Below, piece after piece: positions 1 through 6,050 of a DNA stretch of 34,615 bases. A program made the position numbers and the translations under genes. Source of the stretch: a virus; the IMG/VR virus record IMGVR_UViG_3300032304_001158, positions 1 to 34,615 of that record; one strand, 5' to 3'. Numbering within the stretch: the stretch's first letter is position 1; each line of letters starts with the position of its first letter. The notes beneath the pieces are model-generated. The model ran no database searches and was not told where the DNA came from. It was given only the letters and a program-made list of their open reading frames with translations.

Positions 1-60
1 ATTCCTATTTGGGAGGGGCAATCGCTGGTCGGATCATTGCACGGAAAAATGAGGGGTTGA
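1..60 (+). CDS. Metallophosphoesterase, 3' end (continues from right edge)
   Basis: This is the in-frame tail of the gene that begins at 33551; it reads IPIWEGQSLVGSLHGKMRG and stops with TGA at 58-60. It is a partial copy caused by the terminal overlap, not a separate gene. See the full-length entry near the right end for domains. Confidence 0.9.
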   Translation: MPIWEGQSLVGSLHGKMRG

Positions 61-123
61 CAAATCCGCCCGCGTGTGGGATTGGTTGCTTGATCCAGAC
101 TGCAAGCCAAGTGCGAAACAGCG
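1..123. repeat. Left copy of 123-bp exact terminal direct repeat
   Basis: These bases are identical to 34493-34615. The repeat contains the last 20 codons of the metallophosphoesterase gene plus 63 noncoding bases. An exact repeat at both ends of a contig usually means a circular molecule or a circularly permuted phage genome read past its start. A real short terminal repeat is the alternative. The unique genome is then about 34,492 bp. Confidence 0.95.
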
Positions 124-289
124 TTGGAGACGCCACACCGGAAGCGCCGGAACCACTTTGGGAAACTCTCGGTTCGACTCCTTCAAGGCGCACCAGCTTT
201 CGATCAACAGCGCACGGGAAGTGCTAGGCCAGCGGTGCCGAATGAGCGGGGACGCAAATTTCGTCGCTCCGCTCAACAAAGATTGAATC
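61..289. other. Noncoding stretch between convergent transcription units
   Basis: No convincing gene lies here; the short frames seen on either strand have no leader and no recognisable composition. The stretch sits downstream of the plus-strand metallophosphoesterase and runs up to a strong terminator. It may be a 3' untranslated region or a small RNA. GGTTCGACTCC at 171-181, followed by CACCA at 191-195, looks like a tRNA T-loop and CCA end, but no cloverleaf can be folded around it. A phage cos or pac site could also lie here; nothing in the sequence proves it. Confidence 0.5.
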
Positions 290-319
290 AGCCGTCTCGG
301 GAAACCGGGGCGGCTTTTT
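290..319 (+). terminator. Rho-independent terminator
   Basis: An 11-bp uninterrupted stem (290-300 with 305-315, G-T pairs included) closes on a GAAA tetraloop and is followed directly by a run of T at 315-319. It would end plus-strand transcription from the lysis/late region. It also separates that transcript from the convergent minus-strand operon at 379-1278. Confidence 0.9.
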
Positions 320-378
320 GTTGCTCCTAAGTTTGGAGAAGCTGGGAGCAGATTAGGAAAACAGCACGACAATGCCGA

Positions 379-702
379 CTAGCGCGGCATGTCAGAAGGG
401 TTCGGCGGAGAAATGTCCGTCAGTAGTTCCGAGAGCGTGTCCCGGCATTTGATCCCGTTCCCATTAGCAGCGAAGAGGTGCCATTGTCCATCCTGCTTTT
501 CGATCTTCGCACCAGACTCAAGGCACGCTTCGATGTGAGCGATGGACAGCACTGCGCCGCCCACCACTTCGCAGCATTCGAGGATAAGCTTGCCATTGTC
601 GCGCTCTTTCTGGTGCGGTGCCATGTGCGCCCGCGCCACAAAAAGACGCTGAACAAGTCGGTCGAGAGTAACGGGCGGGGCGGCGTGTGTCGAAGTTTTC
701 AT
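379..702 (-). CDS. Hypothetical protein (minus-strand operon, third gene)
   Basis: 107 aa, with no domain I recognise. The protein is soluble, with no membrane segment, and has a Cys pair (ECCEVV) near its middle and a C-terminal acidic/proline tail. It is the last of three minus-strand genes. Its ATG lies four bases beyond the stop of the preceding gene (707-1081), so the two are surely co-transcribed. The opposite-strand frame (478-918) is a shadow. Function unknown; a small early or host-takeover protein is only a guess from its place in a separately transcribed cluster. Confidence 0.7.
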   Translation of the reverse strand: MKTSTHAAPPVTLDRLVQRLFVARAHMAPHQKERDNGKLILECCEVVGGAVLSIAHIEACLESGAKIEKQDGQWHLFAANGNGIKCRDTLSELLTDISPPNPSDMPR

Positions 703-706
703 GTGG

Positions 707-1081
707 TTAGAGAGTTTTGGGAGGTGTCGGAGCGGCGTTGTCCGCCAGTGCCTCTATTGCGCTATGCTGACGAAATAAGAGACGCCCTAGTTCGATGGCT
801 TTTGATTCCATCGCTTCCATGTGGATTCTTGCCAGCGGCGGGAGATCGAAGTCGCCGTCCTTCCAGTCGCGGTGCATCACAAAAAATGCGGCGTGGAGAT
901 ACTTGGCTGACTGCTTGACCTCCAGTAGTCGGTCCCGCTCTATCCGCATGAAAAACAAATCGGCCTGAGCTTGCGCACCCATCTCCACGGCGCACCTCCA
1001 CTTGTTTTGCCACGCCTGTTCATGGCACGCGCATCCCTCATAGTGAGTGGCGCCGGGATCGGTCGAGCATCGGTCACTCAT
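707..1081 (-). CDS. Hypothetical protein with N-terminal Cys/His cluster
   Basis: 124 aa. The N-terminus carries a Cys/His-rich segment (CSTDPGATHYEGCACHEQ) that could bind a metal. Short phage proteins with a similar CxCHE start are common, but I know of no assigned role. The rest is helical and charged, and no membrane segment is seen. Its ATG overlaps the stop of the gene at 1078-1278 by four bases (ATGA), which shows translational coupling in a minus-strand operon of three. Confidence 0.75.
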   Translation of the reverse strand: MSDRCSTDPGATHYEGCACHEQAWQNKWRCAVEMGAQAQADLFFMRIERDRLLEVKQSAKYLHAAFFVMHRDWKDGDFDLPPLARIHMEAMESKAIELGRLLFRQHSAIEALADNAAPTPPKTL

Positions 1082-1278
1082 GGCTTGGTAGAGTGGGCAG
1101 GGGTTGCAGTAAGAAGCTCGCCCACCAAGTCAAGGAAGGACGGCGCGGGGCAGGCTTCGATCATCGACAACGCAAGTTCACGCACGCGGGCGAAGATGTG
1201 CGCTCCGTCCGTCGATTCCATGGTTGCAGTCAGGGCGATGAGCTGGCGTAGCTCGGAGAGTTTTTGGGCGAGGTTCAT
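1078..1278 (-). CDS. Hypothetical protein (first gene of minus-strand operon)
   Basis: 66 aa, mostly helical (LAQKLSELRQLIAL at the N-terminus), no domain recognised. The ATG at 1278 is supported by its leader: the minus strand just upstream contains TTGACCGAC and ends in AAACAAACCA before the ATG. The same two features precede the plus-strand gene at 1958. No Shine-Dalgarno sequence is visible. It overlaps the next gene by four bases. It may be an early protein under the same control as the plus-strand early operons. Confidence 0.7.
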   Translation of the reverse strand: MNLAQKLSELRQLIALTATMESTDGAHIFARVRELALSMIEACPAPSFLDLVGELLTATPAHSTKP

Positions 1279-1311
1279 TGGTTTGTTTCGTTTGGTTCAG
1301 TCGGTCAATCA
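1279..1311 (-). promoter_or_regulatory. Minus-strand leader with TTGACCGAC motif
   Basis: Read on the minus strand, this holds TTGATTGACCGACTGAACC and then an A/C-rich tract ending directly at the ATG. TTGACCGAC recurs before the gene at 1958, and a close variant (TCAACCGAC) recurs before the gene at 12039. The shared sequence suggests a common 5' leader or promoter-proximal element. The -10 and -35 boxes themselves are not clear on this side. Confidence 0.5.
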
Positions 1312-1340
1312 AGTTCCGGTAAGGTGAAGCTGGGAGCCGG

Positions 1341-1371
1341 ACACGCTTCGGCCATTACAGCCGAAACGTGT
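1341..1371. other. Strong hairpin upstream of the minus-strand operon
   Basis: A 12-bp stem with one mismatch (1341-1352 with 1360-1371) has a 7-base loop, CATTACA. There is no T-run on either side, so it is not a normal terminator. It lies just upstream of the minus-strand operon's leader and could be an operator or part of a structured RNA. Confidence 0.6.
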
Positions 1372-1613
1372 CATTCTGGAAAGTTCCGTATATGGAGCCA
1401 GCCGAGAACCAAGACACCCCGTGATAGCGGGAACCAATACTAGCCTGGGGTTGCGGCGTGGCAGGCTTCAAGCGCATTGGTCGATCACACTTTTTAACCG
1501 CTCCTTCATTTCGGTCAGGGAGCAGACCCGTGAGAACTTCACCTAGATTGGGCTGGGCCGTTTAAGCGTTCCTCCCTTTCCTGATTATGTGAAGCCTTGA
1601 CCCGGTGAAAAGT
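1372..1613. other. Noncoding region with nested stems (possible structured RNA)
   Basis: No supportable gene. ACCAAT (1433-1438) can pair with ATTGGT (1476-1481), and inside it AGCCT (1442-1446) can pair with AGGCT (1463-1467). A T-run (TTTTT) follows at 1491-1495. A further small stem, GCTCC/GGAGC, follows near 1499-1522. The nested arrangement is consistent with a small RNA, but no known family is recognised. Confidence 0.4.
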
Positions 1614-1652
1614 AAAAGCCCCGCCGGGAGGTGAGAATACCGGCAGGGCTTT
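1614..1652. terminator. Long hairpin, possible terminator
   Basis: AAAGCCC and GCCGG on the left pair with CCGGC and GGGCTTT on the right, with one C/A mismatch between the two helices and a 12-base loop. The minus-strand exit is T-rich (GGGGCTTTTACTTTT), while the plus-strand exit has TTTCGAGTCTTTCG. It could work in either direction; which transcript it ends is not clear, because there is no gene for about 300 bases on either side. Confidence 0.55.
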
Positions 1653-1815
1653 CGAGTCTTTCGACCCGGGGGAGATCCTTGTCGCTGAGTCTCACCTCTC
1701 GACGCCGCAACCATTACCACGCCGCGCCGGGTTGGCAAGGGAAAAATTGCAGGCGGGTGAAATTGACCGATGGCAGACGTTCGCCTAACAGCTTGACCCG
1801 CACAAAAACCCTAAC
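1653..1815. other. Noncoding, nothing recognised
   Basis: An open frame runs through here (1631-1870), but it spans two hairpins, has a Ser/Arg-rich low-information composition and lacks the A/C-rich leader typical of genes in this genome. I treat the stretch as untranslated. Confidence 0.5.
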
Positions 1816-1863
1816 AGCCGGAAAAGTCTTTCCCTACTCCCACAAGGCTTTCCGGGCTTTTTT
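1816..1863 (+). terminator. Terminator before the first early operon
   Basis: AGCC plus GGAAA (1816-1824) pair with TTTCC plus GGCT (1850-1860, one bulged G), followed by six T at 1858-1863. It sits directly upstream of the promoter for the plus-strand early genes. It would insulate that promoter from any transcript coming through the noncoding region. Confidence 0.7.
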
Positions 1864-1877
1864 CGCCTAGCGTGTAA

Positions 1878-1957
1878 ACTTTTTGTAGACATCCGGGAAT
1901 AATTCGCTAAGGTGTCCTCAGTTGACCGACGAACGGCAACGCAACCGACCAAACCAA
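1878..1957 (+). promoter_or_regulatory. Early promoter/leader, copy A
   Basis: This region aligns with 11974-12038: ACTTTTT, then ATCCGG, then a TANNGTGT box, then ACCGAC, then an A/C-rich tract up to the ATG. From ATCCGG onward the two align without a gap for about 34 bases with about two thirds identity. TAAGGT at 1908-1913 may be the -10 box; TAGACA 16 bases upstream is a possible -35. Two intergenic copies this alike suggest shared early promoters or operators. Confidence 0.65.
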
Positions 1958-2137
1958 ATGACAACATCCACCATTCCATCCGGCTTTGAACAATCCGCTC
2001 CCGTCAATTTCGAGGGTGAAACCTACGTCGCACGCCGCGCAATCGGCTCCGATGATTTTTGGGTAGCTCTTGACGGCTCCGATTTTGACTCCCTGACGCA
2101 TCCTGTTGAGATCGAGGACAGCGAGTTTGTTTTTTAA
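1958..2137 (+). CDS. Hypothetical protein, first gene of early operon
   Basis: 59 aa, acidic at the C-terminus (EIEDSEFVF). The ATG at 1958 is preferred over an upstream TTG because it follows the leader ending in ACCAAACCAA that is shared with other genes here; there is no Shine-Dalgarno sequence. No domain is recognised. Its first residues (STIPSGFEQS) faintly resemble those of the gene at 12039, which has the same promoter type, but the match is too short to claim homology. Function unknown. Confidence 0.65.
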   Translation: MTTSTIPSGFEQSAPVNFEGETYVARRAIGSDDFWVALDGSDFDSLTHPVEIEDSEFVF

Positions 2138-2202
2138 CCTTCCCAACCCCTCCCTTGCCTTTCCCTGGTCGGTTTCCGGGGGAGGGCGAGGGAATCCCGA
2201 CC

Positions 2203-2352
2203 ATGACCGCACTTCTTTTCCGCTCGCCCGCAGGCTGGGACTTGCTCCTAACCTTCACTGAGGTCTACCGTTTCAGCTCCTCCCGCGCCGCCAAAGATCA
2301 CGCCGCCATTATGGGTTGGCGTGTCCGCCGCTCACCCAAACTCGACTACTAA
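2203..2352 (+). CDS. Small hypothetical protein
   Basis: 49 aa, starting at the ATG at 2203 rather than at an upstream in-frame TTG. It has an aromatic, arginine-rich sequence (SPAGWDLLLTFTEVYRF, then SSSRAAKDHAAIMGWRVRRS). It is probably a small single-domain protein; an N-end beta strand followed by a helix is plausible. It lies between two co-directional small genes, five bases before the next ATG. No family is recognised. Confidence 0.55.
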   Translation: MTALLFRSPAGWDLLLTFTEVYRFSSSRAAKDHAAIMGWRVRRSPKLDY

Positions 2353-2357
2353 CCACC

Positions 2358-2528
2358 ATGACTCACCCAATCGTCACCCGCGTCCGACTCAAACTCCCGC
2401 ACTCCATGAACCGCCGACGCTCGCCTTTCCGGCCTACAGGCCGACTCTGGCCAATCGCTGCCGCAGGGCTGGCAACGCTGTCAGGGCTGGCAATGATCTA
2501 TGCTGTCTGCAAACTCAGCCAACCATGA
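2358..2528 (+). CDS. Small membrane protein
   Basis: 56 aa. A basic N-terminal half (RVRLKLPHSMNRRRSPFR) is followed by one hydrophobic helix at residues 33-52 (PIAAAGLATLSGLAMIYAVC). The layout predicts a cytoplasmic N-terminus and a single inner-membrane anchor. The ATG follows TAACCACC, the usual SD-less leader here. The stop overlaps the next ATG (ATGA). Role unknown. Confidence 0.6.
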   Translation: MTHPIVTRVRLKLPHSMNRRRSPFRPTGRLWPIAAAGLATLSGLAMIYAVCKLSQP

Positions 2529-2695
2529 CCCCGCCTAAAATGATCCGACTGTCAGGAGCCACCCACGCTAGGCTCCGGCGCACGGCGAGCCGACTAGGCC
2601 ACTCCATGACTACGCTGGCCGACATGCTGGTCAAGCACGGTCTCAGCGAGATCAAGGCCAATCGCCTGACAATCGGAACGAAAACGAAGCCATGA
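2525..2695 (+). CDS. Ribbon-helix-helix-like small DNA-binding protein
   Basis: 56 aa. The pattern is a short strand (MIRLSGA), a helix (THARLRRTASRLG) and a second helix (MTTLADMLVKHGL), the order and size of the Arc/CopG ribbon-helix-helix fold. Such proteins bind DNA as dimers and often repress their own operon. It overlaps both neighbours by four bases. The assignment rests on secondary-structure pattern and composition only. A candidate for the factor that reads one of the inverted repeats in this genome. Confidence 0.55.
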   Translation: MTPPKMIRLSGATHARLRRTASRLGHSMTTLADMLVKHGLSEIKANRLTIGTKTKP

Positions 2696-2946
2696 CCCCG
2701 CTATCAATCCCGCCGATGCCCGTGCCGGAAGTCGCCTGCAAGGGCTGGCTTTGCCTGATGACAACAAAGCACCCCGAGCCGGAAGGCTGGGAAGATGGTT
2801 ACTGCCCTGACTGTTTGGCGGAAATCGCCCGTGACGAGATGCGCGAAGAACGCCCATTGACCCGTGACGAGCTATGGGAGCTTGGCAAAGAAGAGGCCGC
2901 TGACTCAGCCATGCGCGACGCAAAAGCCACCCGTGACGAGCCATGA
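2692..2946 (+). CDS. Hypothetical protein with possible zinc-binding cysteines
   Basis: 84 aa. Two cysteine pairs, CKGWLC (about residues 16-21) and CPDC (about residues 39-42), could form a zinc knuckle or ribbon. The C-terminal half is acidic and helical. It starts within the stop of the ribbon-helix-helix gene and ends within the start of the next one, so it is part of a translationally coupled run. No specific function is claimed. Confidence 0.65.
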   Translation: MTPLSIPPMPVPEVACKGWLCLMTTKHPEPEGWEDGYCPDCLAEIARDEMREERPLTRDELWELGKEEAADSAMRDAKATRDEP

Positions 2947-3107
2947 TCCTCCTAGCCACCATCCTAGCCGGGTTTGCCCTGCTACTCGCGCAACAGGCCG
3001 CGCACGCGCTTAGGGCGCTCGCCAGCGAGCCTACCGGATGCGAGCATGCGACCGACATTTTCCCCCACCCGAACGAAAAAGCTCGCGCCTTTCAAAAGCG
3101 CGGATAG
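2943..3107 (+). CDS. Very small membrane or secreted protein
   Basis: 54 aa. The first 17 residues are strongly hydrophobic (MILLATILAGFALLLAQ), giving a membrane anchor or an uncleaved signal. A charged tail of about 35 residues follows. The ATG overlaps the previous stop (ATGA), the coupling used throughout this operon, which is the main reason to accept so short a gene. The next gene starts 15 bases later. No homologous family is recognised. Confidence 0.6.
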   Translation: MILLATILAGFALLLAQQAAHALRALASEPTGCEHATDIFPHPNEKARAFQKRG

Positions 3108-3121
3108 ACCGAAAAAGACCA

Positions 3122-3814
3122 ATGACAAAAGCACTCTCAACCCCTGCGCAATCCGCGCCGATGAGCCTCTTGATCGGGGCTGACCTCTCAACCGTTGATA
3201 CCGACAAGCTGGAGAAGCTGATGGAGCTTCAAGAGCGTTACGAGGCCAAGCAGGCCGACAAGGCCCTTGCCTCCGCCCTTGCCGAGTTCCAATCGACCGC
3301 ACCGTCAACCTTCAAGGGGCGGAAATCCGACCGTGGCCAGTTTGCCAGCCTTGACGACATCATGCTTGCCATCCGATCATCGCTCGCCAGCAACGGATTG
3401 TCGATTTCCTTCGGCACCGAGACGCTGGAATCAGGCAAGCTCACTGCTGTCTGTCACGTTCTCCACCGCGACGGCGGCACGTTTGCCCGTTCCGTTACTG
3501 TCCCTGTTGACTCCGCCATGCGTGCCAATGACACGCAAAAAATGGGCAGCGCAATCAGCTACGCGAAACGCTATGCTCTAACAGCAGCTCTCAACCTGAT
3601 CGTCTCCGACCATGACGACGACGCCAACAGCGCAGGCGAGTCATGGATCACGGCTGGCCAATCCGCCGACATCCACGAATTGCTCGAAACGCTTAACGAT
3701 CCGACCGTCAAGCCGAAGATGCTGCAATGGTTGGGAGTCTCCAAGGTTGAGGAAATCCCGGCGAGCAAGTATGACGCGACCATCAAAAACCTACGCGCCA
3801 AGCTAAAGCCATGA
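3122..3814 (+). CDS. erf: ERF-family single-strand annealing protein
   Basis: 230 aa, normal for the family. The hallmark is GSAISYAKRYALTAALNL around residues 142-159, the conserved helix of the ERF annealing fold, followed by an acidic DHDDDA. ERF proteins coat single strands and anneal complementary DNA during phage recombination and genome circularisation. The ATG at 3122 follows GACCA and gives the expected N-terminal length; the upstream frame extension overlaps the preceding gene. The exonuclease follows with a 4-base overlap, giving a complete Red-like pair. Confidence 0.9.
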   Translation: MTKALSTPAQSAPMSLLIGADLSTVDTDKLEKLMELQERYEAKQADKALASALAEFQSTAPSTFKGRKSDRGQFASLDDIMLAIRSSLASNGLSISFGTETLESGKLTAVCHVLHRDGGTFARSVTVPVDSAMRANDTQKMGSAISYAKRYALTAALNLIVSDHDDDANSAGESWITAGQSADIHELLETLNDPTVKPKMLQWLGVSKVEEIPASKYDATIKNLRAKLKP

Positions 3815-4470
3815 GCCGCGAAATCCACTGCATTCAAGGCTCGCCGGAATGGTATGCACTACGTCGCGGCATCCCGACAGCCAGCCAGTTCGGGCGCATC
3901 GTGACACCGGCCAAGGGCGAATACGCCAAGGGAAGCGAAACCTACGCCGCCGAGCTAATCGCCGAGGCTCTTGGCTGGCAATCCGGCTTTCAAGGCACGC
4001 CCGACACGGAACGCGGGAACTACCTCGAACGCGAGGCTGTCAACTGGCTAGCCTTTCGCCATGGCATCGAAGCACGCGAGTCTGGATTCTGGCTCGCCGA
4101 CTCAGGACGATACGGAGCCAGCCCGGACGGCATCACCACAGACGGCAGACCGCTAGAGGTTAAATGCCCGGCGCTGCATACGTTTATCAAGTGGCGCATC
4201 GCTGGCGGACTCCCAGAAGATCACAAGGCGCAGGTCCACGGTGAGATGATCCTAACAGGAGCCGACGAGGGGCTTTTTGTGGCCTATGCGGACTCCAAGC
4301 ACGTTGATAACATGCTCGTCATTGTCAAACGCGACGACTTCACTAGGCGGATGGAAGAGCATTTAGTGACCTTTTGCGACCGACTGGCGACACTCCAGCG
4401 CGAGCTACTAGGCGACGAGGCTGGGGTGATTTTCCCGTATTTGAACGTCCAAGGTGAGATACCGACATGA
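3811..4470 (+). CDS. YqaJ/lambda-type recombination exonuclease
   Basis: 219 aa. GASPDG at 102-107 and LEVKCP at 115-120 are the D...ExK active-site signature of lambda exonuclease/YqaJ proteins of the PD-(D/E)XK superfamily. The N-terminal SPEWYALRRGIPTAS is the usual start of the family. It would resect double-strand ends 5' to 3' and load the ERF protein encoded just upstream. The start overlaps the erf stop by four bases. Confident on family and on role in recombination. Confidence 0.93.
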   Translation: MSREIHCIQGSPEWYALRRGIPTASQFGRIVTPAKGEYAKGSETYAAELIAEALGWQSGFQGTPDTERGNYLEREAVNWLAFRHGIEARESGFWLADSGRYGASPDGITTDGRPLEVKCPALHTFIKWRIAGGLPEDHKAQVHGEMILTGADEGLFVAYADSKHVDNMLVIVKRDDFTRRMEEHLVTFCDRLATLQRELLGDEAGVIFPYLNVQGEIPT

Positions 4471-4820
4471 GCGCCACCGACCCCAATAACACGCCAGACT
4501 TGACCGCTCATGGCGGTTATCTCGACCGCCTTGTTCGGTCTTCGCAGCGGTATGTTGCCGATCAAGCCCGCGAAATGGGGCTAAGAGTCGGTGATGTGAT
4601 CGTAGGGCGCGAAGGCGGCGGCGATCCTATAACCGGATGGTGGCAGGAACAACGCCTGACGCTCCGATACCTCGGCGAACAATGCTGCGTCTGGAAATCC
4701 GAATGGAGCAACAAGGCGATCACCGAGTTCCGCGATGACGGCGAATCCGCCAACTGGGAGCTTTCATGCCGCGACTGGTATCTCGTTAGGCCGAACGCAA
4801 CAACCCACTCACCCCGATGA
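4467..4820 (+). CDS. Conserved phage protein of unknown function
   Basis: 117 aa. It contains a stretch rich in Gly and Trp (VGDVIVGREGGGDPITGWWQ) followed by strands (LRYLGEQCCVWKSE) and NWELSCRDWYLV, which suggests a small beta barrel. I have the impression this pattern recurs in phage genomes next to recombination genes, but I cannot name a family with certainty. It is coupled to both neighbours by 4-base overlaps. Role unknown. Confidence 0.7.
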   Translation: MSATDPNNTPDLTAHGGYLDRLVRSSQRYVADQAREMGLRVGDVIVGREGGGDPITGWWQEQRLTLRYLGEQCCVWKSEWSNKAITEFRDDGESANWELSCRDWYLVRPNATTHSPR

Positions 4821-5143
4821 ACGAAATTCCAAACAATGATGCGGCACCGATGACCGCGCCCGAAGCCCCCTCTGCCACCGCCACGGTGGAGGGGTTGAGT
4901 GCGGTGGCTTGTTCTGCGTTAGTTGACGCACTTAGCGAGGTGCTCTCACATCATGCGCTCGCTTGCGTCTCTCGGCTGAATCTCCATGACAAGCCTTGGT
5001 CGTTTGATGTTGCCTCCAATGGTAGTCCGCTAATCACGCCCGAAAGTTGCACATGTAGCGCGAGCACTAAATACCTTCGCGGGATTTTACCCGCTAACCA
5101 TCCGAAAGGATTCTCGCAGAACACGGAGATCGCCCACCCATGA
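4817..5143 (+). CDS. Hypothetical protein
   Basis: 108 aa. The N-terminal third is low-complexity (Ala, Pro, Thr). The middle part LSAVACSALVDALSEVLSHHALAC is probably helical rather than membrane-spanning. The C-terminal part has CTCSASTKY. No domain recognised. Four-base overlaps on both sides put it in the recombination operon. Confidence 0.6.
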   Translation: MNEIPNNDAAPMTAPEAPSATATVEGLSAVACSALVDALSEVLSHHALACVSRLNLHDKPWSFDVASNGSPLITPESCTCSASTKYLRGILPANHPKGFSQNTEIAHP

Positions 5144-5373
5144 CAAGCAAGCGATTTCTCCACAAGCGCACCCGCGCCCGCTTCTCTGCTGAGAAATCGG
5201 CGCAAATGAACAAAGCGCGATGGGACGCAGACCGCGCCCGGCGCGACGCAGAACAGCGCGACAAGCTGGCTGAAGCTCTCGAATCAATCGCTTCCGGCGC
5301 GGTTTACGAAAAGGACTGCATTGAGATCGCTAGAAAAGCACTAACCAAACTGAAAGGAAACAGACATGAGTGA
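5140..5373 (+). CDS. Small basic, helical hypothetical protein
   Basis: 77 aa, with a strongly basic N-terminus (KRFLHKRTRARF) followed by an almost continuous charged helix rich in Arg, Asp, Glu and Lys to residue 60, suggesting a coiled coil or nucleic-acid contact. It overlaps the previous gene by four bases and the next by eight. No known family. Confidence 0.6.
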   Translation: MTSKRFLHKRTRARFSAEKSAQMNKARWDADRARRDAEQRDKLAEALESIASGAVYEKDCIEIARKALTKLKGNRHE

Positions 5374-5575
5374 ACTATTTAACATCCCGGAATCCAAGTC
5401 GCCGCGCATCCTCTGGATGGAAAAGCACGAAATAACAACAAGCCAAGGCGAAAAATGGACAGCTTACAGTCCTTTGATCCTTGACCAAGACACAACAGGG
5501 ACAGGCGACACGGAACTTGACGCCATCACCGACCTTGCCCGCAAACTTAACCTCCGACTTTGGAACGAGCAATGA
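5366..5575 (+). CDS. Small hypothetical protein
   Basis: 69 aa. Strand-rich (ILWMEKHEITTSQGEKWTA), ending with a helix (ELDAITDLARKLNLRLW). This pattern of a strand hairpin and a final helix is frequent in small phage proteins of unknown role. The start overlaps the previous gene by eight bases and a purine-rich GGAAAC lies upstream. The stop overlaps the next ATG. Confidence 0.6.
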   Translation: MSELFNIPESKSPRILWMEKHEITTSQGEKWTAYSPLILDQDTTGTGDTELDAITDLARKLNLRLWNEQ

Positions 5576-5754
5576 AAACAGACACACCTCGACCAAAACT
5601 AAAAAAGGTCCACCGCGAACGCGCAGGAGTTAAGGAAACCGACAACCTGTTCATGGATGGATCAAGCTGGCTTGAGTTCAAGCGCAAGTGTGACGAGTTC
5701 ATGGAGTCGCGAGGAATCCCAAAAGAAGTCACTCCTATTTTCATTCAGCAATGA
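5572..5754 (+). CDS. Small hypothetical protein
   Basis: 60 aa when started at the ATG at 5572, which overlaps the previous stop in the ATGA pattern; a TTG 12 bases earlier is less likely. The N-terminus is basic (TPRPKLKKVHRERAG) and the rest helical, ending in PKEVTPIFIQQ. No domain recognised. Coupled to the next gene by a 4-base overlap. Confidence 0.55.
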   Translation: MKTDTPRPKLKKVHRERAGVKETDNLFMDGSSWLEFKRKCDEFMESRGIPKEVTPIFIQQ

Positions 5755-6050
5755 CACCAAAACAAATCATCGCCGCCGTGTCGAAAATCACTGGAATCCC
5801 CTACGGGCAGATTACATGCTCAATGCGAATCAAAGGCACCGGAGATGCCCGCGCCTTGGCAGTATGGGGCATCAAAAAGACCCGCAAAAACGTCACTCAG
5901 GCCGAAATTGCAGAGCTGCTCAATCAGACGCAAGGAAGCATATCTGGCACTGTTGACCGCGCCCAGGGTTTGATTGACTCATGCCCGAAGTTCCGGCGCA
6001 TGGCAGCGCAACTTGAAGCCACTATCGCCGCGCAGGGGGTAGCAGCGTGA
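5751..6050 (+). CDS. DnaA domain-IV-like DNA-binding protein
   Basis: 99 aa. The segment DARALAVWGIKKTRKNVTQ, continuing through IAELLNQTQGSISGTVDRAQ, resembles the C-terminal DNA-binding domain of DnaA: a helix with an AR-alanine start, then a helix-turn-helix in which a Thr-Gln-Gly replaces the usual D-H-T. There is no ATPase domain, so it cannot act as a full initiator. It may bind DnaA-box-like sites in host or phage DNA. The assignment is by pattern only. It overlaps the resolvase gene by four bases. Confidence 0.6.
   Translation: MTPKQIIAAVSKITGIPYGQITCSMRIKGTGDARALAVWGIKKTRKNVTQAEIAELLNQTQGSISGTVDRAQGLIDSCPKFRRMAAQLEATIAAQGVAA

Noticed and set aside
121-195. tRNA-like sequence
   Set aside because: The T-stem pairs only at two positions and the acceptor at five with two G-T pairs, and there is no D-arm or anticodon arm. 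Not a functional tRNA.
478-918. 146-codon plus-strand frame opposite the minus-strand operon
   Set aside because: It has no leader of the kind used here, and the minus-strand genes on the same DNA have ATGA coupling, a conserved leader motif and sensible protein sequences.
1631-1870. 79-codon frame in the noncoding region
   Set aside because: It overlaps two hairpins including a terminator, and the protein is Ser/Arg-rich with no leader.
2594-3058. 154-codon minus-strand frame
   Set aside because: Antisense to three coupled plus-strand genes; sequence is Arg/Ala/Ser-rich shadow type.
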